Below, piece after piece: positions 9,295-16,928 of a stretch of DNA of 64,000 bases. The stretch spans positions 310,001 through 374,000 of the forward strand of contig DAOUME010000026.1 of the NCBI GenBank assembly GCA_034411995.1, in the 5' to 3' direction. The notes below the pieces were generated by a model that did no database searches, had not been told where the DNA came from, and was given only the letters and a program-made list of their open reading frames with translations. Both the position numbers and the translations under genes were made by a program. Within the stretch, counting starts at the first letter, position 1; each line of letters opens with the position of its first letter. The stretch comes from JAUVXJ01 sp034411995. Its GTDB lineage: Bacteria > Chloroflexota > Anaerolineae > UBA7937 > B3-Chlor.

Positions 9295-9323
9295 TTGTTC
9301 CTGGCCACCACCGATGATATAAT
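9295..9323 (+). promoter_or_regulatory. Promoter for sbcD
   Basis: TTGTTC (9295-9300), 17-bp spacer, TATAAT (9318-9323), with TG at 9315-9316 as an extended -10. The start codon is at 9339, so the leader is only about 9 nt and holds no clear ribosome site. The divergent cca promoter lies 160 bp away. Confidence 0.75.
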
Positions 9324-9338
9324 CGGGGGCAACAGGGT

Positions 9339-10556
9339 ATGATCAGACTACTGCACTTCTCCGACCTGCACCTGGGGGTAGAGAACTACGGACGCCTCGA
9401 CCCCCAGACCGGGCTCAGCACCCGCCTCGGGGACTTTCTGGCTTCCCTCGACGCTATCGTCGACTGCGCCCTCACCGAGGACATCGACCTCGTCCTCTTC
9501 TGCGGCGACGCCTACCACTCGGTGCATCCCAGCCCCACCTACCAGCGGGAGTTCGCCCGGCGCATCCGGCGCCTTTCTGCCGCCGGCGTGCTGGTCTTCC
9601 TCCTCGCCGGCAACCACGACCTGCCTCTGGCCGCCGGCAAAGCGACCAGCACGGAGATCTTCGACACCCTGGAGATCCCCAACGTCGTAGTGGCCGGCAC
9701 AGCAGGGACACATCGTATGGAGACCAAACGAGGCACGATCCAGATCGTAGCTCTGCCCTGGCCGGTGAGAAGTCATCTCCTGGCCAAGGACCAGTTCCGG
9801 GGCCTCAGCTCCGATGAGGTCAGCGAGGAGCTGGCCAAAGCGGTGACCAGGCTGGTCAAAAAAGAGATCGACGGACTCGATCCAGACCTCCCGGCGGTAC
9901 TGGCGGCCCATGTCACCGTGTTCGGGGCCGAAACCAGCTACGCTGCCCAGAGAAGCGTCTTCCTGGGACGCGAGGTGATCATCCCCCACAGCCTGCTGGC
10001 CGACCGGTCTTTCGACTACGTGGCCCTCGGTCACATCCACAAGCACCAGGTGGTGAGGGAGGCGGATCCCCCGGTGGTGTACGCCGGGAGCGTCGAACGC
10101 ATCGACTTCGGGGAGGAGAAGGAAGAAAAGGGGTTCGTCCTGGTGGAACTGGAGAAAGGGCGCGCCCAGTTCCAGTTTATGCCGCTGCCAGTCCGCGGCT
10201 TCGTCACGGTCGAGGTGGAGGCGACGGGGACGGATCCCACCCTCCAGGTTCTCCAGGCCATCGCCAGCCACGACACGAACGACAAGGTAGTCCGGCTGAT
10301 CATCCGCACCACGGCAGAGAAGGAGCCCCTGCTCAAAGAGGCCGAGGTGTTCGCCGCCCTCTCAGGCGCCTTCCACGTGGCGGCCGTGATCAAGGACGTG
10401 GAGCGACCGGTGCGGCTGCGGATCGGAGAGCGCAACTACGAGGAGATGACCACCCGGGAGATCCTGGAGACGTATCTCAAGGTCAATCAGGTACCGCGGG
10501 AGCGGGCTCAGGTGCTCCTGCAATACGCTGATGCCCTGGCCCAGGACCTGGAGTGA
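9339..10556 (+). CDS. sbcD: SbcD/Mre11-type exonuclease subunit
   Basis: 405 residues. Metallophosphoesterase motifs in order: SDLHLG (~10), FCGDAYHS (~50), LAGNHDLP (~90), AAHVTV (~190) and ALGHIHKHQ (~230), followed by the SbcD-typical YAGSVERIDFGEE. The C-terminal third matches the SbcD capping region. SbcD pairs with the SbcC ATPase to trim hairpins and DNA ends. No sbcC follows: the next gene is convergent. The partner must be elsewhere, or this is a stand-alone nuclease. The family call is firm; use of SbcC is inferred. Confidence 0.9.
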   Translation: MIRLLHFSDLHLGVENYGRLDPQTGLSTRLGDFLASLDAIVDCALTEDIDLVLFCGDAYHSVHPSPTYQREFARRIRRLSAAGVLVFLLAGNHDLPLAAGKATSTEIFDTLEIPNVVVAGTAGTHRMETKRGTIQIVALPWPVRSHLLAKDQFRGLSSDEVSEELAKAVTRLVKKEIDGLDPDLPAVLAAHVTVFGAETSYAAQRSVFLGREVIIPHSLLADRSFDYVALGHIHKHQVVREADPPVVYAGSVERIDFGEEKEEKGFVLVELEKGRAQFQFMPLPVRGFVTVEVEATGTDPTLQVLQAIASHDTNDKVVRLIIRTTAEKEPLLKEAEVFAALSGAFHVAAVIKDVERPVRLRIGERNYEEMTTREILETYLKVNQVPRERAQVLLQYADALAQDLE

Positions 10557-10623
10557 GCAAGAGCTGTGCTCCTCCCGGGTCCAAGGTCAACTTGGTTAGC
10601 TGCGGCAGCGTATCCCCGGCGGC

Positions 10624-10857
10624 CTACCCCTGGAGCTTCCTCACGTAGACCCGGTATGCCCCCTCCCCCTCTTCCAGACCAAGGAACTCGTTTCCCGTCC
10701 TCGTGCACCAGGCGGGCATGTCGGCCTTGATGCCCTTGTCGTCGGCGATCACCTCCAGCACCTGACCGACCTCCAGCTCATCCATCTTCGCTTTGGTCTG
10801 GATGATGGGCATCGGACAGTACAGGCCCACGCAATCCAGAGTCGCGTCCGCTTCCAT
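10624..10857 (-). CDS. tusA: TusA-family sulfur carrier
   Basis: 77 residues. The sulfur-accepting Cys sits in the family motif LDCVGLYCPMPIIQTKAKM near the N-terminus, followed by VLEVIADDKGIKADMPAWC, the usual TusA/SirA/YedF layout. It is the last gene of the minus-strand set NifS-like, IscU, zinc ribbon, TusA, with a 118-bp gap before it. TusA proteins take persulfide sulfur from a cysteine desulfurase and pass it on (for example to tRNA thiolation or sulfur oxidation). Which target applies here cannot be read from the sequence. Confidence 0.85.
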   Translation of the reverse strand: MEADATLDCVGLYCPMPIIQTKAKMDELEVGQVLEVIADDKGIKADMPAWCTRTGNEFLGLEEGEGAYRVYVRKLQG

Positions 10858-10975
10858 TCTCGAGCTTTCCTCTCTCCGACCATACGCCCCGTGGTTGCCG
10901 TACAGCCGCGGTCACCGGCAGGCGGCTCCCCTCCTCTAGTCGCGGCCACCAGCGGACCTACAGAGGCGGAGCTCG

Positions 10976-11173
10976 CTACTCCTCACACTCGGTGCCGCAA
11001 TTCGGGCAGATGGTGGCGTCCGCCGGAAGAGGCTTCTGGCACGTCACGCAGAAGCGCACCTCCACTTCACAGGTCTGGCACCAGGGAGCCTGCGGGTCGA
11101 GCACCTGCTCGCAGAAGGGACACACGCAAGCCGGCTTACCCTCACCTTTCGTGCCCAGCTCTTCTGCCGCCAT
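10976..11173 (-). CDS. Small double zinc-ribbon protein
   Basis: 65 residues with two tandem cysteine sites: CPFCEQVLDPQAPWCQTC and CVTCQKPLPADATICPNC, each a CxxC...CxxC rubredoxin-like knuckle. Start ATG 11173 touches the stop of iscU, so the two are translationally coupled. Within a sulfur/Fe-S operon it may act as a small metal-binding adaptor. No specific family role is known to me. Confidence 0.8.
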   Translation of the reverse strand: MAAEELGTKGEGKPACVCPFCEQVLDPQAPWCQTCEVEVRFCVTCQKPLPADATICPNCGTECEE

Positions 11174-11554
11174 CTATCCCTCCTTTGCCCTCGATTCATA
11201 ATCCTCAATGGCCTTGTGCAGGGCGTCAGCCCCCAGGTTCGAACAGTGCAGCTTGTTCTTCGGAAGTCCGTCGAGCTCCGCAGCCACGTCTGCGTTGGTG
11301 ATCTTCTTGGCCTCTTCCAGGGTCTTGCCCTTGGCCAGCTCGCTGACCATGCTGGAACAGGCGATGGCAGCGCCGCAGCCGAAGGTCTTGAACTTGACGT
11401 CGGTCAACCGGTCCTCATCCACCTTGATGTAGAAAGTCATGATGTCCCCACAGACTGGATTGCCCTCGCTGCCCACACCATCAGCATTCTCGATCTCGCC
11501 CACGTTGCGCGGATTCGCGAAGTGATCCATCACCTTCTCACTGTAGGCAGGCAT
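11174..11554 (-). CDS. iscU: IscU/NifU-type Fe-S cluster scaffold
   Basis: 126 residues from ATG 11554, chosen for its GGGAGG site. Scaffold motifs are present: YSEKVMDHFANPRNVGEI, the first ligand Cys in GNPVCGDIMTFYIKV, the second in FGCGAAIACSSMVSEL, and the third in KLHCSNLGADAL. IscU holds nascent Fe-S clusters built from sulfur supplied by a cysteine desulfurase. It lies 46 bp downstream of the NifS-like gene and is coupled to the zinc-ribbon gene. This copy looks fully competent, in contrast to its desulfurase-like partner. Confidence 0.92.
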   Translation of the reverse strand: MPAYSEKVMDHFANPRNVGEIENADGVGSEGNPVCGDIMTFYIKVDEDRLTDVKFKTFGCGAAIACSSMVSELAKGKTLEEAKKITNADVAAELDGLPKNKLHCSNLGADALHKAIEDYESRAKEG

Positions 11555-11599
11555 TCGAACCTCCCTTCTCTCCAACCTGCGCTCGCCAGCTCGCCCCGG

Positions 11600-12766
11600 C
11601 TATGCGCCCTGGTACAGAGGCGACATCTGGCGCAAGCGATCCACTATGGGAGGGAAGACCTCCATGAAGTAGTCCACGTCCTCCATGCTGCTCTGGCGTC
11701 CCAGCGTCAGCAGCAGGGATCCATTGGCCAGGCTGGGATCGATGCCCATGGCGATCAGCACGTGGGAGGCCTTCAAGGCCCGAGAGGTGCAGGTCGAGCC
11801 ACTCGAAGCCGCCACCCCCTGCATGTTCAGAAAGAGCAGCATGGCCTCGCCCTCTATGAACTGCACCACCACGCTGACCTGCCCGGGCAGCCGCTGCGTG
11901 GGGTGTCCCGTCAAGTAGACGTGATCGATCTCCCCCGTCAGCCGCTCTATCAACCGATCTCTCAAGGGGACCAGGTGTGCTCTCCGCTCCTCCATGTCCC
12001 CCGTAGCCAGCTCCGCTGCCACCCCGAGACCGACGATGGCGGGCACGTCCTCGGTACCCGCCCGGCGGCCCGCCTCCTGGATGCCGCCGTCGATGAGAGG
12101 CATGATCCGCGTCGCTCGCTTGATGTAGAGTGCCCCAGTTCCCTTGGGCCCATAGAACTGATTTCCGGCCAGGCTCAGCAGATCGACTCCCAGCTCCTTG
12201 ACGTCGACGGGCAGATTCCCTGCGGTGGCCACGGCGTCTGTGTGGAAGTACGCCTTGCTCTGGCCTTTGACCAGCTTGCCGATCTCGGCGATGGGCTCGA
12301 TGGTGCCCACTTCGCTGTTGGCGTGCATGATGGATACCAGCGTGGTGTCGTCGCGCAGGGCCTGCTCCACGTCCCCCGGGTCCACCATCCCATACTTGTC
12401 CACGGGCACGCGCGTGACCTCGAAACCGAGCTTCTCCATGGTCTGAGCGGCGTTGATCACCGAGAGGTGCTCCACCGCAGATACGATGAGGTGCTTTCCT
12501 CTCTTCTCGTTCATCAAGGCGATGCCCTTCACCGCCATATTGTTGGCCTCACTGCCGCTGGCGGTGAAGTAGATTTCGTTGCTCCTGGCCCCGATGAGCC
12601 CGGCGACTTTCTCCCGCGCCTCCTCCACCGCCTGGCGCGGCCTATCACCGTACCGGTGCAGGCTCAGCGGGTTGCCGAACTGCTCCTTCAAGTACGGAAG
12701 CATGGCCTCCACCACCTCTTGCCTCAAAGGGGTGGTAGCCCCGTAATCAAAATACACGTCTCTCAT
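11600..12766 (-). CDS. NifS/IscS-like protein lacking the PLP lysine
   Basis: 388 residues from ATG 12766 (GGAGGGG site). Fold and most motifs are those of group I cysteine desulfurases: FDYGATTPL, ASGSEANNMAVKG, AVEHLSV (ring-stacking His100), HANSEVGTIEP, HTDAV (Asp177), GRRAGTEDVPAIVGLG, and the mobile-loop Cys326 in SSGSTCTSRALKASHVL. But the Schiff-base site, normally GHK-x-YGPKG, reads AGNQFYGPKG: Gln203 (codon CAG at 12160-12158) replaces the lysine and Asn replaces the His. The Gln that normally contacts PLP after Asp177 is Ala180. Classical PLP chemistry should be impossible. It may be a sulfur-binding or scaffold paralogue. First gene of the operon with iscU. Confidence 0.88.
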   Translation of the reverse strand: MRDVYFDYGATTPLRQEVVEAMLPYLKEQFGNPLSLHRYGDRPRQAVEEAREKVAGLIGARSNEIYFTASGSEANNMAVKGIALMNEKRGKHLIVSAVEHLSVINAAQTMEKLGFEVTRVPVDKYGMVDPGDVEQALRDDTTLVSIMHANSEVGTIEPIAEIGKLVKGQSKAYFHTDAVATAGNLPVDVKELGVDLLSLAGNQFYGPKGTGALYIKRATRIMPLIDGGIQEAGRRAGTEDVPAIVGLGVAAELATGDMEERRAHLVPLRDRLIERLTGEIDHVYLTGHPTQRLPGQVSVVVQFIEGEAMLLFLNMQGVAASSGSTCTSRALKASHVLIAMGIDPSLANGSLLLTLGRQSSMEDVDYFMEVFPPIVDRLRQMSPLYQGA

Positions 12767-12863
12767 CGCCCCTCCTCGCCATTCGCGCGCCACGCCTCAG
12801 CTCAGCAGGCATCTGCCCATTGCCCTTTCTGAGCAATAGTGGAGTAAATCGGTCGCCATTATC

Positions 12864-12892
12864 ATTATACATCGCGCTGACCGAAAAAACAA
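12864..12892 (-). promoter_or_regulatory. Promoter for the NifS-like/iscU operon
   Basis: Minus strand: TTGTTT (12892-12887), 17-bp spacer, TATAAT (12869-12864). About 95 nt of leader precedes the ATG at 12766. Confidence 0.75.
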
Positions 12893-12950
12893 GACCGGGC
12901 ACTCTCCTCGACGGATCGTCAACGTGCCCCAAGCGCCCACGCCACAGGTC

Positions 12951-14045
12951 TCAGATCGGACAGGGCACCTCCAGTTCTTCGCCCAGCGCCCGCAGATCGG
13001 CAACCACCTTGGGGTGCAGTGGGATACCCAGACGCATCCTCTCCTCGGTGGCCTCGAACTCCTTTTCCCCGTGAATGAAGATCCGCTCCTGGCCTGCCGC
13101 CTTGGCCGAGCTCCTCAATCCCCGGACCAGGTCATCCATCGAGCCCTCGAATTCTGCCAGAGGGCGGAAGCCGTCGACCTTGAGCGCGCCGAAGAAGTGA
13201 CCTATGTTGGCCGGCAGCGCCCTGCCAGCCTGGTCCCTGGGGTAGACGCCCGTAGCATACCCTGCCCCTGGCAGCACCCCACAGAGGATATCGACCAGCA
13301 GGGCGAGCCCATACCCCTTGTGCCCGCCCAGTTCCTCGCCAGCGCCACCGAGCGGCAGGATGCCCCCACCCAGGCGCTCCTTCAGGTTGTGGAGTACCTC
13401 GCTGGCATCTGCCGTGGGCAGTCCGCTGCTGTCCGTTGCCCAACCCTGCAGCAGGGGATCTTCGTGTCGCTCGTACTCCTCCAGCTTTCCCCTGGTGATC
13501 ACGCTGGTGGCCATGTCCAGGACGAAGGGGCGCTCCTTCCCCGCCGGCACGGCTATGCTCAGGGGGTTGGTGCCCAGGACCGCATCTTTGCCGAAGGTGG
13601 GCACCACCAGAGGGGCAGAGTTCGTCATGGAGATACCGATCAACCCCTCCTCCAGGGGCATCATGGAATAGTAGCCCGCTATGCCGTAGTGGTTGCTGTT
13701 GCGCACCGCCACGAAGCCGGCCCCCGCGGCCAACGCCTTGTCTATGGCTAGCCTCATCCCTCGTACGCCCACCACCTGCCCCAGCCCGGCGCCCCCGTCC
13801 AGGAGCGCGGTGACGGCCGTCTCGTGCACGACGCGGACCTCTGCCCGGGCCACCATCACCCCGTCTCGAAGACCCTGCACGTACCTCCTGGTGCGGGCCA
13901 CGCCGTGGGAGTCGATCCCTCGCAGATCAGCCGAGACCAGAACCTCGGCCGACGTCCTGGCATCCTCCACAGGCACGCCCATCCTGGCCAGTACCCCGGT
14001 CACGAACTCCTTCAGAACTGTATGCTGTACCCGATGAGCCACCAT
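12951..14045 (-). CDS. Ldh2-family malate/L-lactate/ureidoglycolate-type dehydrogenase
   Basis: 364 residues. The family (PF02615, NAD(P)-dependent 2-hydroxyacid dehydrogenases unrelated to classical LDH) is recognised by DLRGIDSHGVARTRRYV near the N-terminus, VAVRNSNHYGIAGYYSMM, GISMTNSAPLVVPTFGKDAVLGTNPLSIAVP, FVLDMATSV, and GGHKGYGLALLVDILCGVLPGAG. The catalytic His of SNHYG is present. It would interconvert a 2-hydroxyacid and a 2-oxoacid in the cytoplasm; the substrate cannot be told from sequence. It stands alone behind its own promoter. Confidence 0.88.
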   Translation of the reverse strand: MVAHRVQHTVLKEFVTGVLARMGVPVEDARTSAEVLVSADLRGIDSHGVARTRRYVQGLRDGVMVARAEVRVVHETAVTALLDGGAGLGQVVGVRGMRLAIDKALAAGAGFVAVRNSNHYGIAGYYSMMPLEEGLIGISMTNSAPLVVPTFGKDAVLGTNPLSIAVPAGKERPFVLDMATSVITRGKLEEYERHEDPLLQGWATDSSGLPTADASEVLHNLKERLGGGILPLGGAGEELGGHKGYGLALLVDILCGVLPGAGYATGVYPRDQAGRALPANIGHFFGALKVDGFRPLAEFEGSMDDLVRGLRSSAKAAGQERIFIHGEKEFEATEERMRLGIPLHPKVVADLRALGEELEVPCPI

Positions 14046-14125
14046 CTCACCTCACCCAAACGTCATTACCGGAATGTCGGACTCCGGATCAACTCGCATC
14101 ACCGCACCACGTGAAGACATAGCGC

Positions 14126-14153
14126 ATTGTACCACCATTGGCAGCAGGGTCAA
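14126..14153 (-). promoter_or_regulatory. Promoter for the Ldh2-family gene
   Basis: Minus strand: TTGACC (14153-14148), 16-bp spacer, TACAAT (14131-14126), with ~80 nt of leader to the start at 14045. Confidence 0.65.
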
Positions 14154-14257
14154 AGCTGTAGATTGCGGATCAGACCCGTGGGAGGCCAAGGCCGGAGGAA
14201 ACGAGAGAAGTCACAGCAGCTCAACCCCCTACGGAAGCCACGGGCAGCAGAAAGCAA

Positions 14258-14288
14258 GAAGCGCCCCCTGCCTCGCAGGAAGCGCTTC
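14258..14288 (-). terminator. Probable terminator after the riboswitch-controlled gene
   Basis: Arms GAAGCGC (14258-14264) and GCGCTTC (14282-14288) pair; on the minus strand the stem is followed by TTGCTTT. The remaining 14154-14413 gap shows nothing else. Confidence 0.5.
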
Positions 14289-14413
14289 CTCAAAGACTGA
14301 TGACCTTGTGGAGCGGAAACCGAGCCACACCACAATTCCGGCGGTTCTCTACGTCCCGCCGTCCGCGTTACGTCCCGGCAGCGACGGAGCCGATCACCTA
14401 TTCACGCCCCGCG

Positions 14414-15148
14414 CTACTTCTCCTCTCGTCGCATGCGTCGTGCGGCCAGTACCGCCGACGTGGGCAAAAGCGCCAGCGCCGCCAACAGCGAGCCCGGCAT
14501 CAGCAGCGCCGCTGTCGAGGGGCCAAGCGGAGCGACGGCTGAGAAGGAGCTCAGAGAGACAGCGGTGGTCTCACAGTGGAGATTGGGCCCGTCGATCAGG
14601 GCTTCGTAGGTCGTGAAATCTCCAGCGGCGAGGCCCAAAGTCCTCATCACGAGTCCTGACACTGAAGCCAGCAGGCTGGTGCCATTCATCAGCATGGCAA
14701 TCCCCCCGCCGCTCTTGATGGCTACCGTGATCATGCCCGGCTCCAGGGCGTGGTTCCCCTCGACCGTGAAGTAGTAGTTGCGCGTCTCGCCGTCTGCAAA
14801 GCCGTCGTCGAACTTGATACCAAAGACCCCGGTAGTCGGATCCTGCGTCACCTCGATCTTGTCAGTGTTCCACCACGATGTCAGAGTGAAGTAATCCTCC
14901 CACTCCCCTGCGTCCACCACGCTGCAGCAGGCCCCCAGCTCCAGGACCAGGTGACTGATCGCGTTCGCGTCGCCGGGCGACGTGACGGTGTAGTACCAGG
15001 TAGAGTACCCGGGGTCCGGGTAGTTGTACTGCATGGTCACGAAGCTCACGTCATATGGTCCCACCGCTTCCGCGAACGCTGGGCCGGCGGAAACCAAAAC
15101 CATGCCCAACAGCATCAGTACCACAACCAACGCTTTCGTACCTCTCAT
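14414..15148 (-). CDS. Secreted, C-terminally anchored surface protein under c-di-GMP riboswitch
   Basis: 244 residues from ATG 15148 (GGAGGGG site). Signal peptide 1-27 (MRGTKALVVVLMLLGMVLVS then AGPAFA). The mature domain is beta-rich (YNYPDPGYSTWYYTV, VLELGACCSVVD, FGIKFDDGFADGETRNYYFTV) and unrecognised. The last ~30 residues form a membrane helix ended by RRMRREEK, a stop-transfer or sorting-type tail. The gene lies 130 nt downstream of a c-di-GMP-I aptamer, so it is probably switched with the motile/sessile state. It is at the 3' side of the RiPP-type cluster but separated by a terminator. Confidence 0.75.
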   Translation of the reverse strand: MRGTKALVVVLMLLGMVLVSAGPAFAEAVGPYDVSFVTMQYNYPDPGYSTWYYTVTSPGDANAISHLVLELGACCSVVDAGEWEDYFTLTSWWNTDKIEVTQDPTTGVFGIKFDDGFADGETRNYYFTVEGNHALEPGMITVAIKSGGGIAMLMNGTSLLASVSGLVMRTLGLAAGDFTTYEALIDGPNLHCETTAVSLSSFSAVAPLGPSTAALLMPGSLLAALALLPTSAVLAARRMRREEK

Positions 15149-15271
15149 CGTGCCCCTCCCTTTATCCTCCATAAGTAGCCAAGCGCCAGGTCCCACCCTG
15201 GTCTGCGCCTTTCCCCGTTCAACAAGATGTGAACACCTCGACGAGTGCCGTCTAGCAAGAAGCCGGGCCGC

Positions 15272-15372
15272 CCAAACCCTTCGGTAGCCCGGCTATCCCC
15301 ACACAGACTGTTTCCGCGTGCAGGACCCGTAGGCTTTGCGCCCCTCCCCACGGGGAAGGTTGCCTTTGTCGG
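15272..15372 (-). ncRNA. Cyclic-di-GMP-I (GEMM) riboswitch aptamer
   Basis: On the minus strand the conserved aptamer parts occur in order: GGCAACC (near 15360), a P2 arm closed by CCCCGTGGGG, the diagnostic GGGGCGCAAAGCCTACGGGT (15348-15329), a variable P3 and GGATAGCCGGGCTACCG (15298-15282). This matches the GEMM-I pattern, including the GCGCAAAGCC core and a receptor like G(C/A)AGCCGGGxTACCG. The 3' strand AGCCGGGC can instead pair with GCCCGGCT at 15260-15267, an alternative helix that could act as the switch. The output gene is the secreted protein at 15148. Confidence 0.85.
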
Positions 15373-15441
15373 GATTCGCTACTACGCTACTGGCCTTGGA
15401 TGCAACGGCCTTCTCTCCATTCGCATCCCCGCCTGGTATAG

Positions 15442-15469
15442 AAAAACCGGCTACTACTCGTAGCCGGTT
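15442..15469 (-). terminator. Rho-independent terminator after the response-regulator gene
   Basis: Minus strand: ACCGGCTAC, 5-nt loop, GTAGCCGGT, then TTTTTC. A perfect 9-bp stem with a T-run. It closes the RiPP-type cluster and separates it from the riboswitch-controlled gene, whose own promoter must lie between 15441 and ~15375. Confidence 0.85.
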
Positions 15470-15618
15470 GCACCACTGGCTCCCCGTCGCTAAGGTGCCC
15501 ACTTCCACGCGACGATTCGTTGCCTCTACGTCGATGACGACTGGGTCTAAGTCAACCTTGTCTACCTTTCAGTTTACGAGAACCACTCTCGGAAGGCAAG
15601 CCCCCGTCGCTCTCTCTG

Positions 15619-15640
15619 GGTTAAGAGTCGGTTAAGAGCC
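15619..15640. promoter_or_regulatory. 11-bp direct repeat, Pho-box-like
   Basis: GGTTAAGAGTC followed at once by GGTTAAGAGCC: two 11-bp units, read on the other strand as TTAACC-N5-TTAACC. This is the spacing of PhoB/PhoP/OmpR-type sites. It overlaps the stop codon of the OmpR-type gene. The same motif recurs three times at 21644-21676. Confidence 0.5.
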
Positions 15641-16369
15641 CTGTGGGACAGACTCCCTTGAGCCGTTGCGCGGGAACCGCCGTCTTTCGAACAAATAGCC
15701 GAAGCCACGCACGTTGAGGATGTGGGCCGGCTTCTCGGGGATGGGCTCGACCTTCCGGCGAAGGTTGTGGATGTGTACCTTCAAGAGCCTCCGTGCCTCT
15801 TCAGGTGAGCAGTCGTACCCCTGCACCTGTCTCACCAGCGTCCGATAGCTCAGAGCACGCCCGGAGTTGCTCAGCAGGCAACGCACGATCTCGAACTCGG
15901 TGGGCGTCAGCTCCACTGCCCTTCCCCGCACCCTGACTTCTCGCGTGAAGAGATCGATAGCCAGAGTCCCAATGTCGTACTTCCCCCCGGCACCGGGCCG
16001 GGCCAGGCCAGCGCGCCGCAGCACTGCGTAGAGCTGGGCCACCAGGGACTCGCGCGCGAAGGGTCTCACCATCTGGGCATCCGCCCCCAGGTCCAGACTC
16101 CGTCTCAACGCCTGCTCTCGCTCCCTGTCCCCCACTACCACCAGGGGGACCTGAATCCTTTCCCGGATCTGCCCGCAGAGCTGGACCGGCCAGTCCCCAG
16201 CTTGATCCAGGCTGACGATCACGGCGTCTGGTGGGGCCTGCTCCAGGCTGCGCAGAGCTTGGTCCCCGTCCAGGACTATCGATGGCGACATCCCCTCATC
16301 CCGCAGGCCCCGGCTCAGCTCCGCGGCCGTTTCCTGGTCAGAACTCACTACCAGGATATTGATGGACAA
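15632..16369 (-). CDS. OmpR/PhoB-type regulator with atypical receiver domain
   Basis: 245 residues, TTG start at 16369 fixed by AGGAGA 7 nt upstream. Residues 1-120 fold as a receiver domain but lack the chemistry: the acidic pair is Ser9-Ser10, the phospho-acceptor position in PPDAVIVS is Ser53, and the conserved Lys before Pro-Phe is Arg102 (VRPF). Residues ~130-230 are a complete OmpR winged helix (LTPTEFEIVRCLLSNSGRAL, LKVHIHNLRRKVEP, ILNVRGFGYLFE). It should bind DNA as a dimer without His-kinase phosphorylation. Last gene of the RiPP-type cluster, 10 nt after the S26 peptidase gene; no kinase gene is near. Confidence 0.85.
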   Translation of the reverse strand: MSINILVVSSDQETAAELSRGLRDEGMSPSIVLDGDQALRSLEQAPPDAVIVSLDQAGDWPVQLCGQIRERIQVPLVVVGDREREQALRRSLDLGADAQMVRPFARESLVAQLYAVLRRAGLARPGAGGKYDIGTLAIDLFTREVRVRGRAVELTPTEFEIVRCLLSNSGRALSYRTLVRQVQGYDCSPEEARRLLKVHIHNLRRKVEPIPEKPAHILNVRGFGYLFERRRFPRNGSRESVPQGS

Positions 16370-16379
16370 TGACTTCTCC

Positions 16380-16928
16380 TCATCCGTGGTCGCCCACCCC
16401 GGTCACTCGTCTCAGGCCGCAGCGGGCTGCCCTGAGCATCAGGTAGCAGCGGCGTCTGAGCCGGAAGAGCCCTCTGTAGAATGGCGCAGCGTGTCTCGAG
16501 GTCCAGTTCTCAGCCACGATGGTCCGACCTCGCCGCTCGATACTCACCACCCGGCCCAGTACCTGAGACCACAGCACCTGAGGGTCCGGCGTGCTCGTCG
16601 CGTCTCCTCTGACCACGAGGAGAGCCTGGCCTCCTCGCGTGTGCATCTCCACGATCCTGTGGGCGACGATCCCCGCACTGGGGGCGCGATAGAGAACTAT
16701 ATCGCCCACCTTCATCTCGTCCTGCTCTACCGGCCGTACGACCAGGATGTCGCCGCCCCTCACCAGCGGGTGCATGCTGGAACCTCGAGCGCGAAAACGA
16801 AGCAGGTGCCCAGCCTTCAGGAGGTCGACGGCGAGCTCCTCGAAATCGCGCCCCTCACACCGCACCGTGGTCTGGCGTCCCAGGTGCATACCCGCGGCAT
16901 CGGCTCTCACCTGGCCCCCCAGATCCAT
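16380..16928 (-). CDS. SipW-like S26 peptidase
   Basis: 182 residues if it starts at ATG 16928; an upstream GTG at 17063 would overlap the kinase-like gene. Nucleophile Ser51 in FRARGSSMHPLVRGGDILVV. The general-base position holds His90 (IVAHRIVE) rather than Lys, as in SipW/ER-type signal peptidases, with the family block VVRGDATSTPDPQVLW after it (Asp109/Asp115). No membrane helix is obvious, unlike ordinary signal peptidases. Position inside the RiPP-type cluster suggests it cuts the leader of the precursor, or the flanking secreted proteins. The stop lies 10 nt before the regulator start. Confidence 0.8.
   Translation of the reverse strand: MDLGGQVRADAAGMHLGRQTTVRCEGRDFEELAVDLLKAGHLLRFRARGSSMHPLVRGGDILVVRPVEQDEMKVGDIVLYRAPSAGIVAHRIVEMHTRGGQALLVVRGDATSTPDPQVLWSQVLGRVVSIERRGRTIVAENWTSRHAAPFYRGLFRLRRRCYLMLRAARCGLRRVTGVGDHG

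Noticed and set aside
11216..12832. 538-codon open frame on the plus strand across nifS-like and iscU
   Set aside because: It is antisense to two well-supported genes; long antisense frames arise from high GC and codon bias. Its translation is His/Arg-rich without any family motif.
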